Notes: generated by a model not told the origin, from the sequence alone. 64,000 bases of DNA from UBA8529 sp964390565 (GCA_964390565.1 CAYMII010000005.1:1-64000), one strand, 5' to 3'; counted from the stretch's first letter, positions 1 to 8,759 are shown. Program-made: numbers and translations.

Positions 1-1562
1 CCGATAACGTAGGCGATAACGTAGGCGATGTTGCTGGTATGGGTGCCGACCTTTATGAGTCTTATTGTGGTTCAATTCTTTCAACCGCTGCGCTTGGTGC
101 ATCAGGTTTTACTTTGGCTGGCTTAACTGCTGCTGGATTTGTTTATACCTCAGAACAAGCTGCAGCAATCCAATTTAATGCAGTAATTGCACCAATGCTT
201 ATCGCTGCGGTTGGGATTGTGCTGTCGATTATTGGTATTTTTATGGTAAAAACAAAAGAGGGTGCTTCTCAGAAACAGCTGCTTGCAGCATTGTCTCGCG
301 GAGTGAATGTTAGCTCGGTTCTTATCGCAGTATTTTCATTCTTAATTTTATGGTATCTTGAATTGCCAAACTATCTTGGCATTTGGGCATCAATGTTGGT
401 TGGTTTAGTAGCAGGTATTGGTATTGGAAAGTCAACTGAGTATTATACATCATCAGCATATAAACCTACTCAATCCGTAGCTTCAGCAGCTCAAACTGGA
501 CCAGCAACTGTTATTATCAATGGTATTGGTATTGGTATGATTTCAACTGCAATTCCTGTATTAATTGTTTCAACAGCTATTATACTTGCTTTCCTATTTG
601 CTGCAGGTTTTAGTTTTGATAGTATCAATATGGGACTTTACGGTATTGCTATTGCCGCTGTTGGTATGCTTTCAACATTAGGTATTACTTTGGCAACTGA
701 TGCTTATGGTCCTATTGCTGATAATGCTGGCGGCAACGCTGAGATGAGCGGCTTAGGTCCAGAGGTTCGTCAACGTACCGATGCATTGGATACTTTAGGT
801 AACACAACCGCTGCAACTGGTAAGGGTTTTGCAATTGGTTCAGCAGCGTTAACTGCTCTTGCACTTTTAGCTGCTTACATCGAGGAAATTAAAGTTGGAT
901 TGGCTCGTATTCCTGAAAAGGCACAGGCTTTTGCTGACACTGTAGGTAAAGAGATTCATAATGCTGGTATTATTGATATCATGCATTACTATCATATCGA
1001 CCTAATGAACCCACGTGTACTTGTAGGTGCTTTCTTAGGCTCAATGGCTGCATTCCTTTTCTGCGGTTTAACAATGACTGCCGTTGGTCGCGCTGCTCAA
1101 AAAATGGTTGAGGAGGTTCGTCGTCAATTCAAAGAAATTGCTGGTATACTTGAAGGTAAAGCCGAACCTGATTACGCACGTTGTGTTGAGATTTCAACAA
1201 AAGGAGCACAGAAAGAAATGTTATTCCCTTCTTTATTGGCGATTATAATTCCAATCGTAGTGGGCGTCTTATTTGGTGTAGCAGGTGTTATGGGATTGTT
1301 GCTAGGTAGTACTGCAACTGGCTTTATTCTTGCTATCTTTATGGCAAATGCTGGTGGTTCATGGGATAATGCAAAGAAATATATCGAGGAAGGACATTAT
1401 GGTGGTAAGAGATCAGAAGCTCACAAAGCTGCTGTTACTGGCGATACCGTTGGTGATCCATTCAAGGATACATCAGGTCCAAGCTTAAATATTCTTATCA
1501 AACTAATGAGTATGGTATCAATCGTTGTGGTTGGTGTTACTCTTGCATATGCTTTGATGTAG
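1..1562 (+). CDS. hppA: Membrane-bound K+-dependent-type ion-pumping pyrophosphatase (5' truncated)
   Basis: Integral membrane pyrophosphatase that couples hydrolysis of cytoplasmic pyrophosphate to H+ or Na+ export. The gene enters the window already open: frame 3 reads DNVGDNVGDVAG before the first Met at 39, and this is the conserved catalytic Asp-rich loop of the family, so the Met at 39 is not the start. A second Asp loop, TDAYGPIADNAGGNAEM, follows near base 700. Many hydrophobic helices continue to the C-terminus. The motif GNTTAATGKGF carries Ala where K+-independent enzymes have Lys, so the K+-stimulated subfamily is inferred. Whether it pumps H+ or Na+ cannot be read from this fragment. 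About 520 of roughly 700-750 residues are present. A strong hairpin follows the stop codon. Confidence 0.95.
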   Translation, partial: DNVGDNVGDVAGMGADLYESYCGSILSTAALGASGFTLAGLTAAGFVYTSEQAAAIQFNAVIAPMLIAAVGIVLSIIGIFMVKTKEGASQKQLLAALSRGVNVSSVLIAVFSFLILWYLELPNYLGIWASMLVGLVAGIGIGKSTEYYTSSAYKPTQSVASAAQTGPATVIINGIGIGMISTAIPVLIVSTAIILAFLFAAGFSFDSINMGLYGIAIAAVGMLSTLGITLATDAYGPIADNAGGNAEMSGLGPEVRQRTDALDTLGNTTAATGKGFAIGSAALTALALLAAYIEEIKVGLARIPEKAQAFADTVGKEIHNAGIIDIMHYYHIDLMNPRVLVGAFLGSMAAFLFCGLTMTAVGRAAQKMVEEVRRQFKEIAGILEGKAEPDYARCVEISTKGAQKEMLFPSLLAIIIPIVVGVLFGVAGVMGLLLGSTATGFILAIFMANAGGSWDNAKKYIEEGHYGGKRSEAHKAAVTGDTVGDPFKDTSGPSLNILIKLMSMVSIVVVGVTLAYALM

Positions 1563-1580
1563 AGTTAAACTATTTTAATA

Positions 1581-1612
1581 AAAAATGCCGAAGAAATTCT
1601 TCGGCATTTTTT
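1581..1612 (+). terminator. Rho-independent terminator of hppA
   Basis: An 11-bp perfect stem, ATGCCGAAGAA/TTCTTCGGCAT, with a one-base centre is flanked by an A-tract and followed by six T residues. It lies 19 bases after the hppA stop codon. Confidence 0.9.
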
Positions 1613-1666
1613 ATTGCTTTCAATTCAAAACTTGAATTACCTTTATTGGCAATAAAAAAATATTTT

Positions 1667-2404
1667 ATGAAAAAGTGGCTCACTATTTTTTGTGTATTAG
1701 CTGGTTACGTTGTATTTGGTCAAGCTGATTCGACTAATATTCGATTTGTTTACCTTTTTACTGGTGAAAAAATTAAGTCGGAAGTAGTTGAGTTTAGAGA
1801 CCAATTCATTGGTAGTGGCTATTTTCTTGTTGGCAAAGAGCAGTATAGTGCTGATTTAGTGAAGTTCTATAGAGATGCAAATGGCTTTTATGCAAATACA
1901 AGAAAGTTAAATATGTCTGGAAAATCTGTTTTTTCGAAAAGAGTCATCAATGGAAGAGTAAACCTTTTTGAAAAGGAGAAAATGTATACTACACCGAGTT
2001 ATATTGATGCTGCAGGTACATATAATCCTGGTGCATCAAGTAAAACCATAAAAAACTATTATAATAAAGGTTTTGGTGATCTTAAAAAGGCGACCTATAA
2101 GAACCTGAAAATTGATTTAGCCGATAGTCCTGAAAGTATGGGCTATTTAAAAAAGTATAGGAAATATAAGAATGTGCAAATCGCTTTATCCATTGTTGGA
2201 GGAGCATTGATTGCAACTGGCGTTACCTCATATTTTATAAAAACCAGCGATGTTGATAGGAATGCACCTAATTACAAGGAGCCAAATACTACCCCAAGCA
2301 TGCTGATTGCTTTAGCTGGTGGAGGTCTTGTTGGTTGTAGCTATTACCTTTCGTTTCCAAAGCGTAATAAGCTAAAGAAAGCTATTGATGCCTATAATTG
2401 GTAG
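1667..2404 (+). CDS. Exported protein of unknown function with two C-terminal membrane segments
   Basis: I do not recognise this family. The ATG at 1667 is preferred over a TTG at 1646 because it places a classical signal peptide (MKKWLTIFCVLAGYVVFGQ) at the N-terminus. The exported middle part, about 160 residues, is rich in Lys, Tyr and Phe and looks like a small beta-rich domain. Near the C-terminus there are two hydrophobic, Gly-rich stretches (around IALSIVGGALIATGV and MLIALAGGGLVGCSYYL) joined by a short polar loop, which suggests attachment to the inner membrane or a hairpin anchor. The layout is typical of lineage-specific Bacteroidota envelope proteins. Its 3' end overlaps the convergent next gene by 23 bases. 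Confidence 0.75.
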   Translation: MKKWLTIFCVLAGYVVFGQADSTNIRFVYLFTGEKIKSEVVEFRDQFIGSGYFLVGKEQYSADLVKFYRDANGFYANTRKLNMSGKSVFSKRVINGRVNLFEKEKMYTTPSYIDAAGTYNPGASSKTIKNYYNKGFGDLKKATYKNLKIDLADSPESMGYLKKYRKYKNVQIALSIVGGALIATGVTSYFIKTSDVDRNAPNYKEPNTTPSMLIALAGGGLVGCSYYLSFPKRNKLKKAIDAYNW

Positions 2405-3137
2405 GGCTTTCATTGTGATCAACAATCGCTCCGTTAATTAATTTAAACACATTCCAAGTATCGCCTTTGATGTTTGTTGGGATGTAAAAAACGTTTAATA
2501 GCCGATTGTTACCATATACCCAAACAGTTGCCTTTGAACTGCTCAGGGGGTAGGTTGATGGATTTTTCTTGTTAGTATATTTATAAGCATAAAAGGAGTA
2601 TTCGCTGTCGGGGTCGAGTTGGGATACGGTTATCGATTCAGGGCCATATCCATCCATATCATCCCTGTCGAGCTGCCCTGAACCATCATTTAAAACTCTT
2701 GTGTTTCTAAAACTGATATGGTATGATCGTGATTCAAGAAAATGAGCATCTAAATCTTCGGGTTGCTTATCCCATGATAGCACTATTCTGAATTGTTCCG
2801 CTTCCATTGTAGGAGAGGCTATAAATCGATTTCGCAAAATAGTTTCTGAGGCAATATCTATGTTGTAAATTGCGCTAATGTATCCTTCTTTTCTAAAAAT
2901 TGCTTTAATAGAGCCGTTTGGTTGTTTAGGAAATGTAATTGTTCCCGAAGAATCCGTTGATAATGATCCCAAGTTTTCGATCATCACTTTGGCCCCCGAA
3001 ACAGGATCTCCAGTTATTGCATTGATAAAATGAATGCTAAATGTCTCGGCTTTTTGATTTGATTCAACCTGCTGTGCAGTTGTTGTATAAGCGAATAAAA
3101 AAAACATAAAAGTTAAAACTACCTTTTGTGTTTTCAT
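2382..3137 (-). CDS. Exported protein with carboxypeptidase-regulatory-like and YfaP-type domains
   Basis: Secreted or periplasmic protein, function unknown. The ATG at 3137 gives a clean signal peptide (MKTQKVVLTFMFFLFAYTTTAQ). An upstream in-frame Met at 3257 would add 40 non-signal residues and run into the next gene. After the signal peptide, a beta-sandwich of the carboxypeptidase-regulatory type is visible (NAITGDPVSGAKVMIENLG followed by a GYI ending). A second domain begins RIVLSWDKQPEDLDAHF, resembling the YfaP/DUF2135-like beta domain whose members carry a W-x-x-x-P-x-D-L-D-x-H signature. No catalytic residues are evident, so an adhesion or scaffold role is the simplest inference. 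Confidence 0.75.
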   Translation of the reverse strand: MKTQKVVLTFMFFLFAYTTTAQQVESNQKAETFSIHFINAITGDPVSGAKVMIENLGSLSTDSSGTITFPKQPNGSIKAIFRKEGYISAIYNIDIASETILRNRFIASPTMEAEQFRIVLSWDKQPEDLDAHFLESRSYHISFRNTRVLNDGSGQLDRDDMDGYGPESITVSQLDPDSEYSFYAYKYTNKKNPSTYPLSSSKATVWVYGNNRLLNVFYIPTNIKGDTWNVFKLINGAIVDHNESPTNYRHQ

Positions 3138-3210
3138 GGATAATGTGCTAAAGCAGCCGAATGTATAGTATGCTAGGTTTGATAATGATATACGATGAAA
3201 GACTTTATAG

Positions 3211-3801
3211 TTAAGTTCTTTTATTGATTTCATCTCGAATTTTTGAAGCTTTTTCATAGTCTTCGTTTAATACAGCTTCATCAAGTAAGGTTTTTAACTC
3301 TGAGAGTGACATTTTATTGTAAAGCGAAGAGTCAACATTCTCTTTTTTTTCGCTCGATGCTACCTTTTCTACATCATCCTCTGTTCCATCAAATTCAAGA
3401 ATTATACCAGCTTTGTCAATAATTTCCTCGGTAGTATATATTGGGCATTTGAAGCGTAATGCTAAAGCGATGGCATCAGAAGTTCTCGCATCTATATAAA
3501 CCTCTTTTTTACCATTATCGCAATGGAGTTTTGAGAAGAACACGCCCTCCTCTAGTTTGTATATTTGAACTTCAATAATTTCAATAGAGTATGATTTTGC
3601 AAAGTTTAGGAACAAATCATGCGTAAGTGGACGAGGAGGTGTGAGCCCTTCAATTTGTATGGCTATTGATTGCGCTTCAAATCCACCTATAATAATAGGA
3701 ATGCGTCGTTTACCCTCTTCCTCGCTTAGCACCAATGCGTAAGCACCCGACTGAGTTTGGCTGTATGAAATCCCTAAAACGTTAAGCTTAACTTTGCTCA
3801 T
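3211..3801 (-). CDS. Bifunctional nuclease (BFN/DUF151) domain protein with C-terminal UVR motif
   Basis: Cytoplasmic protein of 196 residues. Residues 1-140 match the BFN family, with the recognisable blocks RRIPIIIGGFEAQSIAIQIEG, RPLTHDLFLNF and YIDARTSDAIALALR. Family members have reported RNase/DNase activity. A UVR-type helical hairpin lies at about residues 162-196 (LKTLLDEAVLNEDYEKASKIRDEI), the same motif that mediates UvrB-UvrC contacts. The fusion of BFN with UVR is the usual form in Bacteroidota. The start is an ATG with no Shine-Dalgarno. It is transcribed ahead of the exported protein at 2382-3137 with a 73-base gap. Confidence 0.9.
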   Translation of the reverse strand: MSKVKLNVLGISYSQTQSGAYALVLSEEEGKRRIPIIIGGFEAQSIAIQIEGLTPPRPLTHDLFLNFAKSYSIEIIEVQIYKLEEGVFFSKLHCDNGKKEVYIDARTSDAIALALRFKCPIYTTEEIIDKAGIILEFDGTEDDVEKVASSEKKENVDSSLYNKMSLSELKTLLDEAVLNEDYEKASKIRDEINKRT

Positions 3802-4073
3802 ACTATATCATTTCTCACTCTATAATACAAACCTAATCGAATTATGTTTAAAATACAAGGAGATTATGGTAAAAAAGGAGGTGACTGACATGAAAAATAA
3901 TAGATATTAAGAAGAATAATGTTGCTTTGTTACTCACAATATTGTTAGTTAATTGTTAGGTTAAACATTAGAGTTTACAAGCAAGAGTTTATAAATGATT
4001 ATAAATAAAAAAGGAATATATTTTTTTATATTCCTTAAAGTTTGTTTAGAGAGATGGTTTTCTAATTTATGTT
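3802..4073. other. Intergenic stretch with terminator; otherwise empty
   Basis: This gap separates the BFN gene from the small double-glycine peptide gene. It contains the terminator at 4011-4036. It also contains a Shine-Dalgarno-like AAGGAGGTGA at 3875-3884 in front of a six-codon plus-strand reading frame (ATG at 3890). Nothing else recognisable is present; base composition is strongly AT-rich. Confidence 0.6.
4011..4036 (-). terminator. Terminator downstream of the small double-glycine peptide gene
   Basis: The inverted repeat AAGGAATATA/TATATTCCTT has a six-base T loop. On the minus strand it is followed by a run of seven T residues, so it ends transcription coming from the 36-residue peptide gene 38 bases upstream. 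Confidence 0.7.
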
Positions 4074-4184
4074 TCATACAACACTGCCTTCCATTTCTTT
4101 CGTATTCTTAAGGACAGTTGTTAACGTCCCACCTTTGATCTGCTTTAATTGTTCCTTTGGAAGAACTTTGAAGTTTTTTTTCAT
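4074..4184 (-). CDS. Small double-glycine leader peptide (putative natural-product/RiPP precursor)
   Basis: A 36-codon frame with a compact signature: MKKNFKVLPKEQLKQIKGG, then a 17-residue tail (TLTTVLKNTKEMEGSVV). The leader has the form K-rich start, L-x-x-x-x-L-x-x-I-x-GG, which matches the GG-type leader of Bacteroidota natural-product precursors (TIGR04149-like, named from memory). GG leaders are normally cut by a C39 peptidase-ABC exporter. The tail has four Thr, one Ser, two Glu and no Cys, so a lanthionine product is unlikely. No C39 transporter or modifying enzyme lies in the window. The gene is divergent from an exported TPR-CHAT protein and has its own terminator. The alternative is a chance reading frame, but leader, terminator and AT-rich isolated position together argue against that. 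Confidence 0.6.
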   Translation of the reverse strand: MKKNFKVLPKEQLKQIKGGTLTTVLKNTKEMEGSVV

Positions 4185-4376
4185 TTTATCAAATGCAAAA
4201 GGTTAATAGTAAAGTCTGTTTTGATTTATAAAAATTTAGTAAAAACAAAATAAATTTTTTGTCATTTGAAATCATAGTGCTTTCTTGAAAAATAATTATC
4301 TGTCTGATTTTATTGATTTTAAATAATATTGGAATTAAATTTACGTCAACGAATATTATTGCCAAGAAAAAATCTG

Positions 4377-7300
4377 ATGAGAAAAATTCTTGCATTATTA
4401 TTTTGTCTATTTCTTATTCAAGGGATATACTCCCAGAGTATTGTAAAAGATACTGTTGAGGCTAGTAACAGCTATCGTAAGGCAAAAGCGCTTCTTGAAA
4501 ATCGAATATTTGATAAGTTGGATACAGCAATTTTCTTGTCTCAACGCGCTGCAAATATTTATCGCTTGCATAGATCTTGGGACAGATTCCTGAATTGTTT
4601 ATGTGTCAAAATGAATGCTTATGCTTTTCAGGTAAGCGAAGAGCCCGTGTTAAGGCTTCTTGATACTATAAGCCAAATTAGTATTAAAAAATATGGTCCA
4701 AAAAATCTTTTTTTGGCCAATGCCTTTAATTATATTGGTTTAGTAAATATTTATCAATCAAAAATTGAAGAGGCTAGATCCTTTTTTTTTAAATCACTCG
4801 ATATAAGAAGGAATCTATTAGATGATAATCATGCAGATGTTGCAATGTGCTATAACAATATTGGGAATACTTACTATTTAGCCTCAGAGTTCGAAAATGC
4901 TCTAGAATACTACAACGCTTCACTTAAAATTAGGAGGAAAGTATTCGGCGAAAAGCATATCGATGTTGCATCAAGTTATAATAACATTGGAAGGGTTTAT
5001 TTTGAAAAATCAGAGTATGACAAAGCAATTGAATACTTTTTTAAAGATTTCTTAATTACAAAGTCAATATTAGGTGAAAATCATGTTGATGTAGCTCAAG
5101 GTTATAATAATATTGGGAATGTGTATTTTGAAAAATCAGACTATAAAACTGCTGAAGAATATTATCAAAAAGCATTAGCAATTTATAGAGTTTTACTTGG
5201 TGAGAAAAGTAATAAAGTTGCTGATTGTTATAGTAACTTAGGCTTTATTTTTGATGCCAAATCTATGTATGATAAAGCTTTGGAGTATTTTCAAAAGGCT
5301 TTAAAAATTTATATTGAAGTAAATGATAAACAAAGTATCGAAGCAGCAGGTGGCTATTTGAGAATAGGAATAACTTATGATAATAAATCTGAGTATAGTA
5401 AAGCATTAGAAAGCTATTTTTTAGCACTTTCGATTTATAAAGAAATATTTGGAGAGAAGCATCTTAATGTTGCTGCGGTACTAAATGACATAGGGAAAGT
5501 TTTCTTTGAAAAATTTGAATTCGATAAAGCCATTGAGTTTTTTTACAAATCCTTAAATATTAAACTTGAACTGCTAGAAGAAAAAAGTGCTGAAGTAGGG
5601 AATAGTTATAATAGCCTTGGTTCGGTATATAAAGAAAAGGGAGAGTACGAAAAATCAATAAGATTTTTTATTAAATCACTTGAAATATATAAAGCAATCT
5701 CCAATGTTGAGCAGGTTGATGTTGCAATGGCTTATTTTAATTTAGGGAATGTTTTTACCAGTTTTGGCGATCTTGAAAAAGCTTTAGATTATCATGTGAA
5801 AGCATATGAATTAAGGAAAAGCCTTCTTGGTGAAGACCATGTTGATATTGCAATAAGTCTTTTAAGTCAGGGAAAGGTATTTGTATTAAATAAGAAATAT
5901 GATGATGCTTTGAAATTTGAATTGAGGGCTTTAAACATATTGAAAAAGATGCTTGGCGAAAAACATCAATTAATTGCAGATTGCTACAATCAAATTGGCG
6001 AAATATTTTTATTAAAAAAGGATTATATAAAATCATTAAAAAATTTTCATCTCGGGTTATATTCAAATATTCTTGAGTATAGCGACTCTATGAATATTTA
6101 TAGTAATTCAAGATATTCATTTAGTTATAAACCCATTCAAGTATTGTTGAGTTTTCGTGGAAAGGCGTTGTCTTTTTATGAGTTATCAAGAATTAAGTCT
6201 AAGCCTAAAGACCTTTCTGATAAAAAGGGTTTGCTTGTTCTATCGCTCAAATGTTCTCGAAACTGTGATTCAATTATAAATGAAATTCGTAATACAGTTA
6301 CAAAACAGTCAGATAAAATTGCACTCGGAGAATTGTCACAAATCATATATGAAGAGGCTATAAGAACTTGTATAGAATTAAATTCTCTTTCAAACCCTTT
6401 GAATTCTGATAATGAGTATGAACAATTAGCCTTTTACTTTTCGGAGCAAGCAAAGGGAATGGTATTGCTTCAATCGATGGCAGAGGTTGAAGGAATAAAA
6501 TATGCCAAAATTCCTGATAGTATCCTTCTAAAAGAGCAATCAATTAAGGTTGAGATTTCATTTTTGGAAAAAAAACTTGCTGAAGACGTTGATAGTACCT
6601 CCCTTGTTCAATTTAGAAATAATCTTTTTGAAGCAAATAGGCAATACGAACTGTTGGTTGCTGATTATGAGAAGAGTTATCCAGAATACTTTGAATTAAA
6701 GTATTCAAGCAAAATTTCAAATATAAAGGAGATACAAAAGGTTTTAGATAAAAAAACAGCTATTCGAAGTTATTTTATTGGAGATTCTGCAATTTACATT
6801 TGTTCAATAACTAGCAAGGATGTTGATTTGCAGCAAGTAGTAAAAATAACGGGTTTTGAAGATATTATTCAATCATATCGTTATGCCTTGACAGGCGACC
6901 CAAAGTTTTCAGGGGACCTTCATAAACTTGGGATGATACTATACAAACAGCTTTTCCCCGAAAATTCGATAATGAACAAGAAGATTGAGAATTTGATTAT
7001 AATCCCAGATGGAAGTTTAGCATTTATTCCTTTTGAAAGCCTCCCAATGGGTTACTTTGAAGAGAGTAAAAGAACAACTTCAACTGTTTCGGACTCTCTT
7101 CGTGGATTTAAGAATGTTAGCAAATCAATATCTCAACAAGACCTTAGGGATTTCCCATTTCTAATTAATCGATTCAATATCAGCTATGCCTACTCAGCCA
7201 CCCTTTTCTACCAGAATGCTTTATCAGATAAAAACAAAGCCAGCAAAGAAAAACCAAGTTGGCTAGCCATTGCGCCTGTGTTTTCCGATAAAAAGGAGGG

Positions 7301-7976
7301 GTTTGCCACCACCGAAACCCAAGAGTTGAATAGGCGGATAAAATTCTTCAGGACAGATACGCTTTCAACGCGAGGAACTCTTATCAACGGTGAGTATGTA
7401 AACCCGTTACCTGGAACCGAAGCGGAAACCAACTCGATTCTGAACGAGTTTAAGGCCAAAGGGCTTAATGCAAGGGTTTTGCTAAAAGGTGAGTCTGCCG
7501 AAAAAAGCATTAAATCGGGATTGCTTGAGAACTATCGAATTCTACACTTTGCCACTCATGGATTTGTAAACTCGGAAAAGCCTGAACTGTCTGGAATCCT
7601 ATTAGCTCAGGATAGCACTGGCGGACAAGATGGAGTCCTTTATTCTGGAGAACTTTATAATCTTAAACTGAACGCCGACCTCACCGTGTTATCCGCTTGC
7701 GAAACTGGATTGGGTAAAGTGAAGAAAGGAGAAGGAATTATTGGTTTGACTCGTGCACTGCTTTATGCCGGGTCAAAAAATATTATCGTATCGCTTTGGC
7801 CAGTTAGCGACCAATCCACCTCCGATTTGATGATTGATTTTTACAAGAACTTGCTTAATGGGAAGAAGTCTCTGTCGTATTCGCATTGGTTGAGGCAGGC
7901 AAAGCTTAGAATGATTAAGGAAGGGAAGTATTCGCACCCTTTCTATTGGTCGCCATTCATTTTAGTCGGTAAATAA
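4377..7976 (+). CDS. Exported TPR-CHAT (caspase-like peptidase) protein
   Basis: A 1199-residue protein. The ATG at 4377 is chosen because it begins a signal peptide (MRKILALLFCLFLIQGIYSQ); a TTG at 4329 would place charged residues before it. From about residue 100 to 560 there are roughly ten kinesin-light-chain-like TPR units of about 42 residues with recurring YNNIGxVYxxKxEYxKAxEYY and LGExHxDVA patterns. A helical linker follows, then a CHAT domain (about 880-1199) with the clan-CD dyad: His1061 in HFATHG and Cys1108 in LSACETG, followed by GIIGLTRALLYAGSKNIIVSLW. Both catalytic residues are intact. CHAT proteins are caspase/separase relatives; known examples are activated by partners bound through the TPRs. 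A periplasmic or secreted location is inferred from the signal peptide. Confidence 0.9.
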   Translation: MRKILALLFCLFLIQGIYSQSIVKDTVEASNSYRKAKALLENRIFDKLDTAIFLSQRAANIYRLHRSWDRFLNCLCVKMNAYAFQVSEEPVLRLLDTISQISIKKYGPKNLFLANAFNYIGLVNIYQSKIEEARSFFFKSLDIRRNLLDDNHADVAMCYNNIGNTYYLASEFENALEYYNASLKIRRKVFGEKHIDVASSYNNIGRVYFEKSEYDKAIEYFFKDFLITKSILGENHVDVAQGYNNIGNVYFEKSDYKTAEEYYQKALAIYRVLLGEKSNKVADCYSNLGFIFDAKSMYDKALEYFQKALKIYIEVNDKQSIEAAGGYLRIGITYDNKSEYSKALESYFLALSIYKEIFGEKHLNVAAVLNDIGKVFFEKFEFDKAIEFFYKSLNIKLELLEEKSAEVGNSYNSLGSVYKEKGEYEKSIRFFIKSLEIYKAISNVEQVDVAMAYFNLGNVFTSFGDLEKALDYHVKAYELRKSLLGEDHVDIAISLLSQGKVFVLNKKYDDALKFELRALNILKKMLGEKHQLIADCYNQIGEIFLLKKDYIKSLKNFHLGLYSNILEYSDSMNIYSNSRYSFSYKPIQVLLSFRGKALSFYELSRIKSKPKDLSDKKGLLVLSLKCSRNCDSIINEIRNTVTKQSDKIALGELSQIIYEEAIRTCIELNSLSNPLNSDNEYEQLAFYFSEQAKGMVLLQSMAEVEGIKYAKIPDSILLKEQSIKVEISFLEKKLAEDVDSTSLVQFRNNLFEANRQYELLVADYEKSYPEYFELKYSSKISNIKEIQKVLDKKTAIRSYFIGDSAIYICSITSKDVDLQQVVKITGFEDIIQSYRYALTGDPKFSGDLHKLGMILYKQLFPENSIMNKKIENLIIIPDGSLAFIPFESLPMGYFEESKRTTSTVSDSLRGFKNVSKSISQQDLRDFPFLINRFNISYAYSATLFYQNALSDKNKASKEKPSWLAIAPVFSDKKEGFATTETQELNRRIKFFRTDTLSTRGTLINGEYVNPLPGTEAETNSILNEFKAKGLNARVLLKGESAEKSIKSGLLENYRILHFATHGFVNSEKPELSGILLAQDSTGGQDGVLYSGELYNLKLNADLTVLSACETGLGKVKKGEGIIGLTRALLYAGSKNIIVSLWPVSDQSTSDLMIDFYKNLLNGKKSLSYSHWLRQAKLRMIKEGKYSHPFYWSPFILVGK

Positions 7977-8010
7977 TTTTTATTACATTTTTTATAATCA
8001 TTTGTTTTAC

Positions 8011-8018
8011 TACCTTTG
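8011..8018 (+). promoter_or_regulatory. Second -7-like element upstream of rplU
   Basis: TACCTTTG fits the Bacteroidota -7 consensus TAnnTTTG. The expected TTTG 19 bases upstream is TTTT here, so this is a weaker candidate than the element at 8072-8102. Confidence 0.4.
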
Positions 8019-8071
8019 CGCCCTCATTTTATAAAGGCTTTGACGAAAATGAAAAAAATGATTGATAATTC

Positions 8072-8102
8072 TTTGTGAATTATCATAACTTTTATACTTT
8101 TG
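8072..8102 (+). promoter_or_regulatory. Bacteroidota-type promoter of rplU-rpmA
   Basis: TTTG at 8072-8075 and TACTTTTG at 8095-8102 are separated by exactly 19 bases. This matches the sigma-ABfr consensus TTTG-N19-TAnnTTTG. The likely start of transcription is about 7 bases further on, roughly 30 bases before the rplU ATG. Confidence 0.8.
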
Positions 8103-8139
8103 CAAGCCCAAAAGTGTTGAACAAACATAAAGAACTAAA

Positions 8140-8451
8140 ATGTACGCAATTGTAGATATAGCTGGTCAACAGTTCAAGGTTGAAAAGGACCAGAAGGTAT
8201 TCGTTCACCGTCAGGAAGGTGAAACCGGAGCTGAACTAAGTTTCGATAAAGTGCTGCTTGTTGATAATGATGGTAAAGTTACTATCGGCGCTCCATCTGT
8301 TAAGAACGCTAAGGTAACTGCTAAGATACTTGATCACGTTAAAGGTGATAAGGTTATCATTTTCAAAAAGAACAGACGTAAAGGGTATAAGCTTAAAAGA
8401 GGACATCGTCAGAGCTTTACTCAAATTCAGATTCAAGAAATCGTTGCATAA
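8140..8451 (+). CDS. rplU: 50S ribosomal protein L21
   Basis: A 103-residue ribosomal protein of the large subunit, which binds 23S rRNA near L20. The N-terminus MYAIVDIAGQQFKVEKDQKV and the C-terminal KNRRKGYKLKRGHRQ block are diagnostic. Length is normal. It is the first gene of the usual rplU-rpmA pair, with 19 bases between them, and sits directly downstream of a consensus Bacteroidota promoter. Confidence 0.97.
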   Translation: MYAIVDIAGQQFKVEKDQKVFVHRQEGETGAELSFDKVLLVDNDGKVTIGAPSVKNAKVTAKILDHVKGDKVIIFKKNRRKGYKLKRGHRQSFTQIQIQEIVA

Positions 8452-8470
8452 ACTTTCAAAATATTAAGCA

Positions 8471-8731
8471 ATGGCACACAAAAAAGGAGCCGGTAGTACA
8501 AGAAACGGTAGGGAGTCGCATAGTAAACGACTTGGAGTAAAGCTATTTGGTGGTCAAACTGCCAAAGCAGGTAGCATACTAGTTCGTCAGCGTGGAACAG
8601 TTCACAATCCAGGTGAAAATGTAGGTATGGGTAAAGATCATACTCTATTCGCACTTATCGATGGTGTTGTTTCTTTCCGCAAAAAAGCTGATTCTAAATC
8701 ATTCGTATCAGTTCTTCCTGTGGAAGAATAG
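8471..8731 (+). CDS. rpmA: 50S ribosomal protein L27
   Basis: An 86-residue ribosomal protein whose N-terminus reaches the peptidyl-transferase centre. The sequence MAHKKGAGSTRNGRESHSKR followed by KAGSILVRQRGT is diagnostic. The N-terminus starts directly with MAHKKG, so there is no Firmicutes-type cleavable extension. It is co-transcribed with rplU and followed by a terminator. Confidence 0.97.
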   Translation: MAHKKGAGSTRNGRESHSKRLGVKLFGGQTAKAGSILVRQRGTVHNPGENVGMGKDHTLFALIDGVVSFRKKADSKSFVSVLPVEE

Positions 8732-8759
8732 GGATATAATTTATTTTACTTATTTTAGT

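Noticed and set aside
4189..4395. 68-codon minus-strand ORF overlapping the CHAT gene start
   Set aside because: It is antisense to the signal peptide of the CHAT protein and has no recognisable features; the real minus-strand gene here is the 36-residue peptide at 4074-4184.
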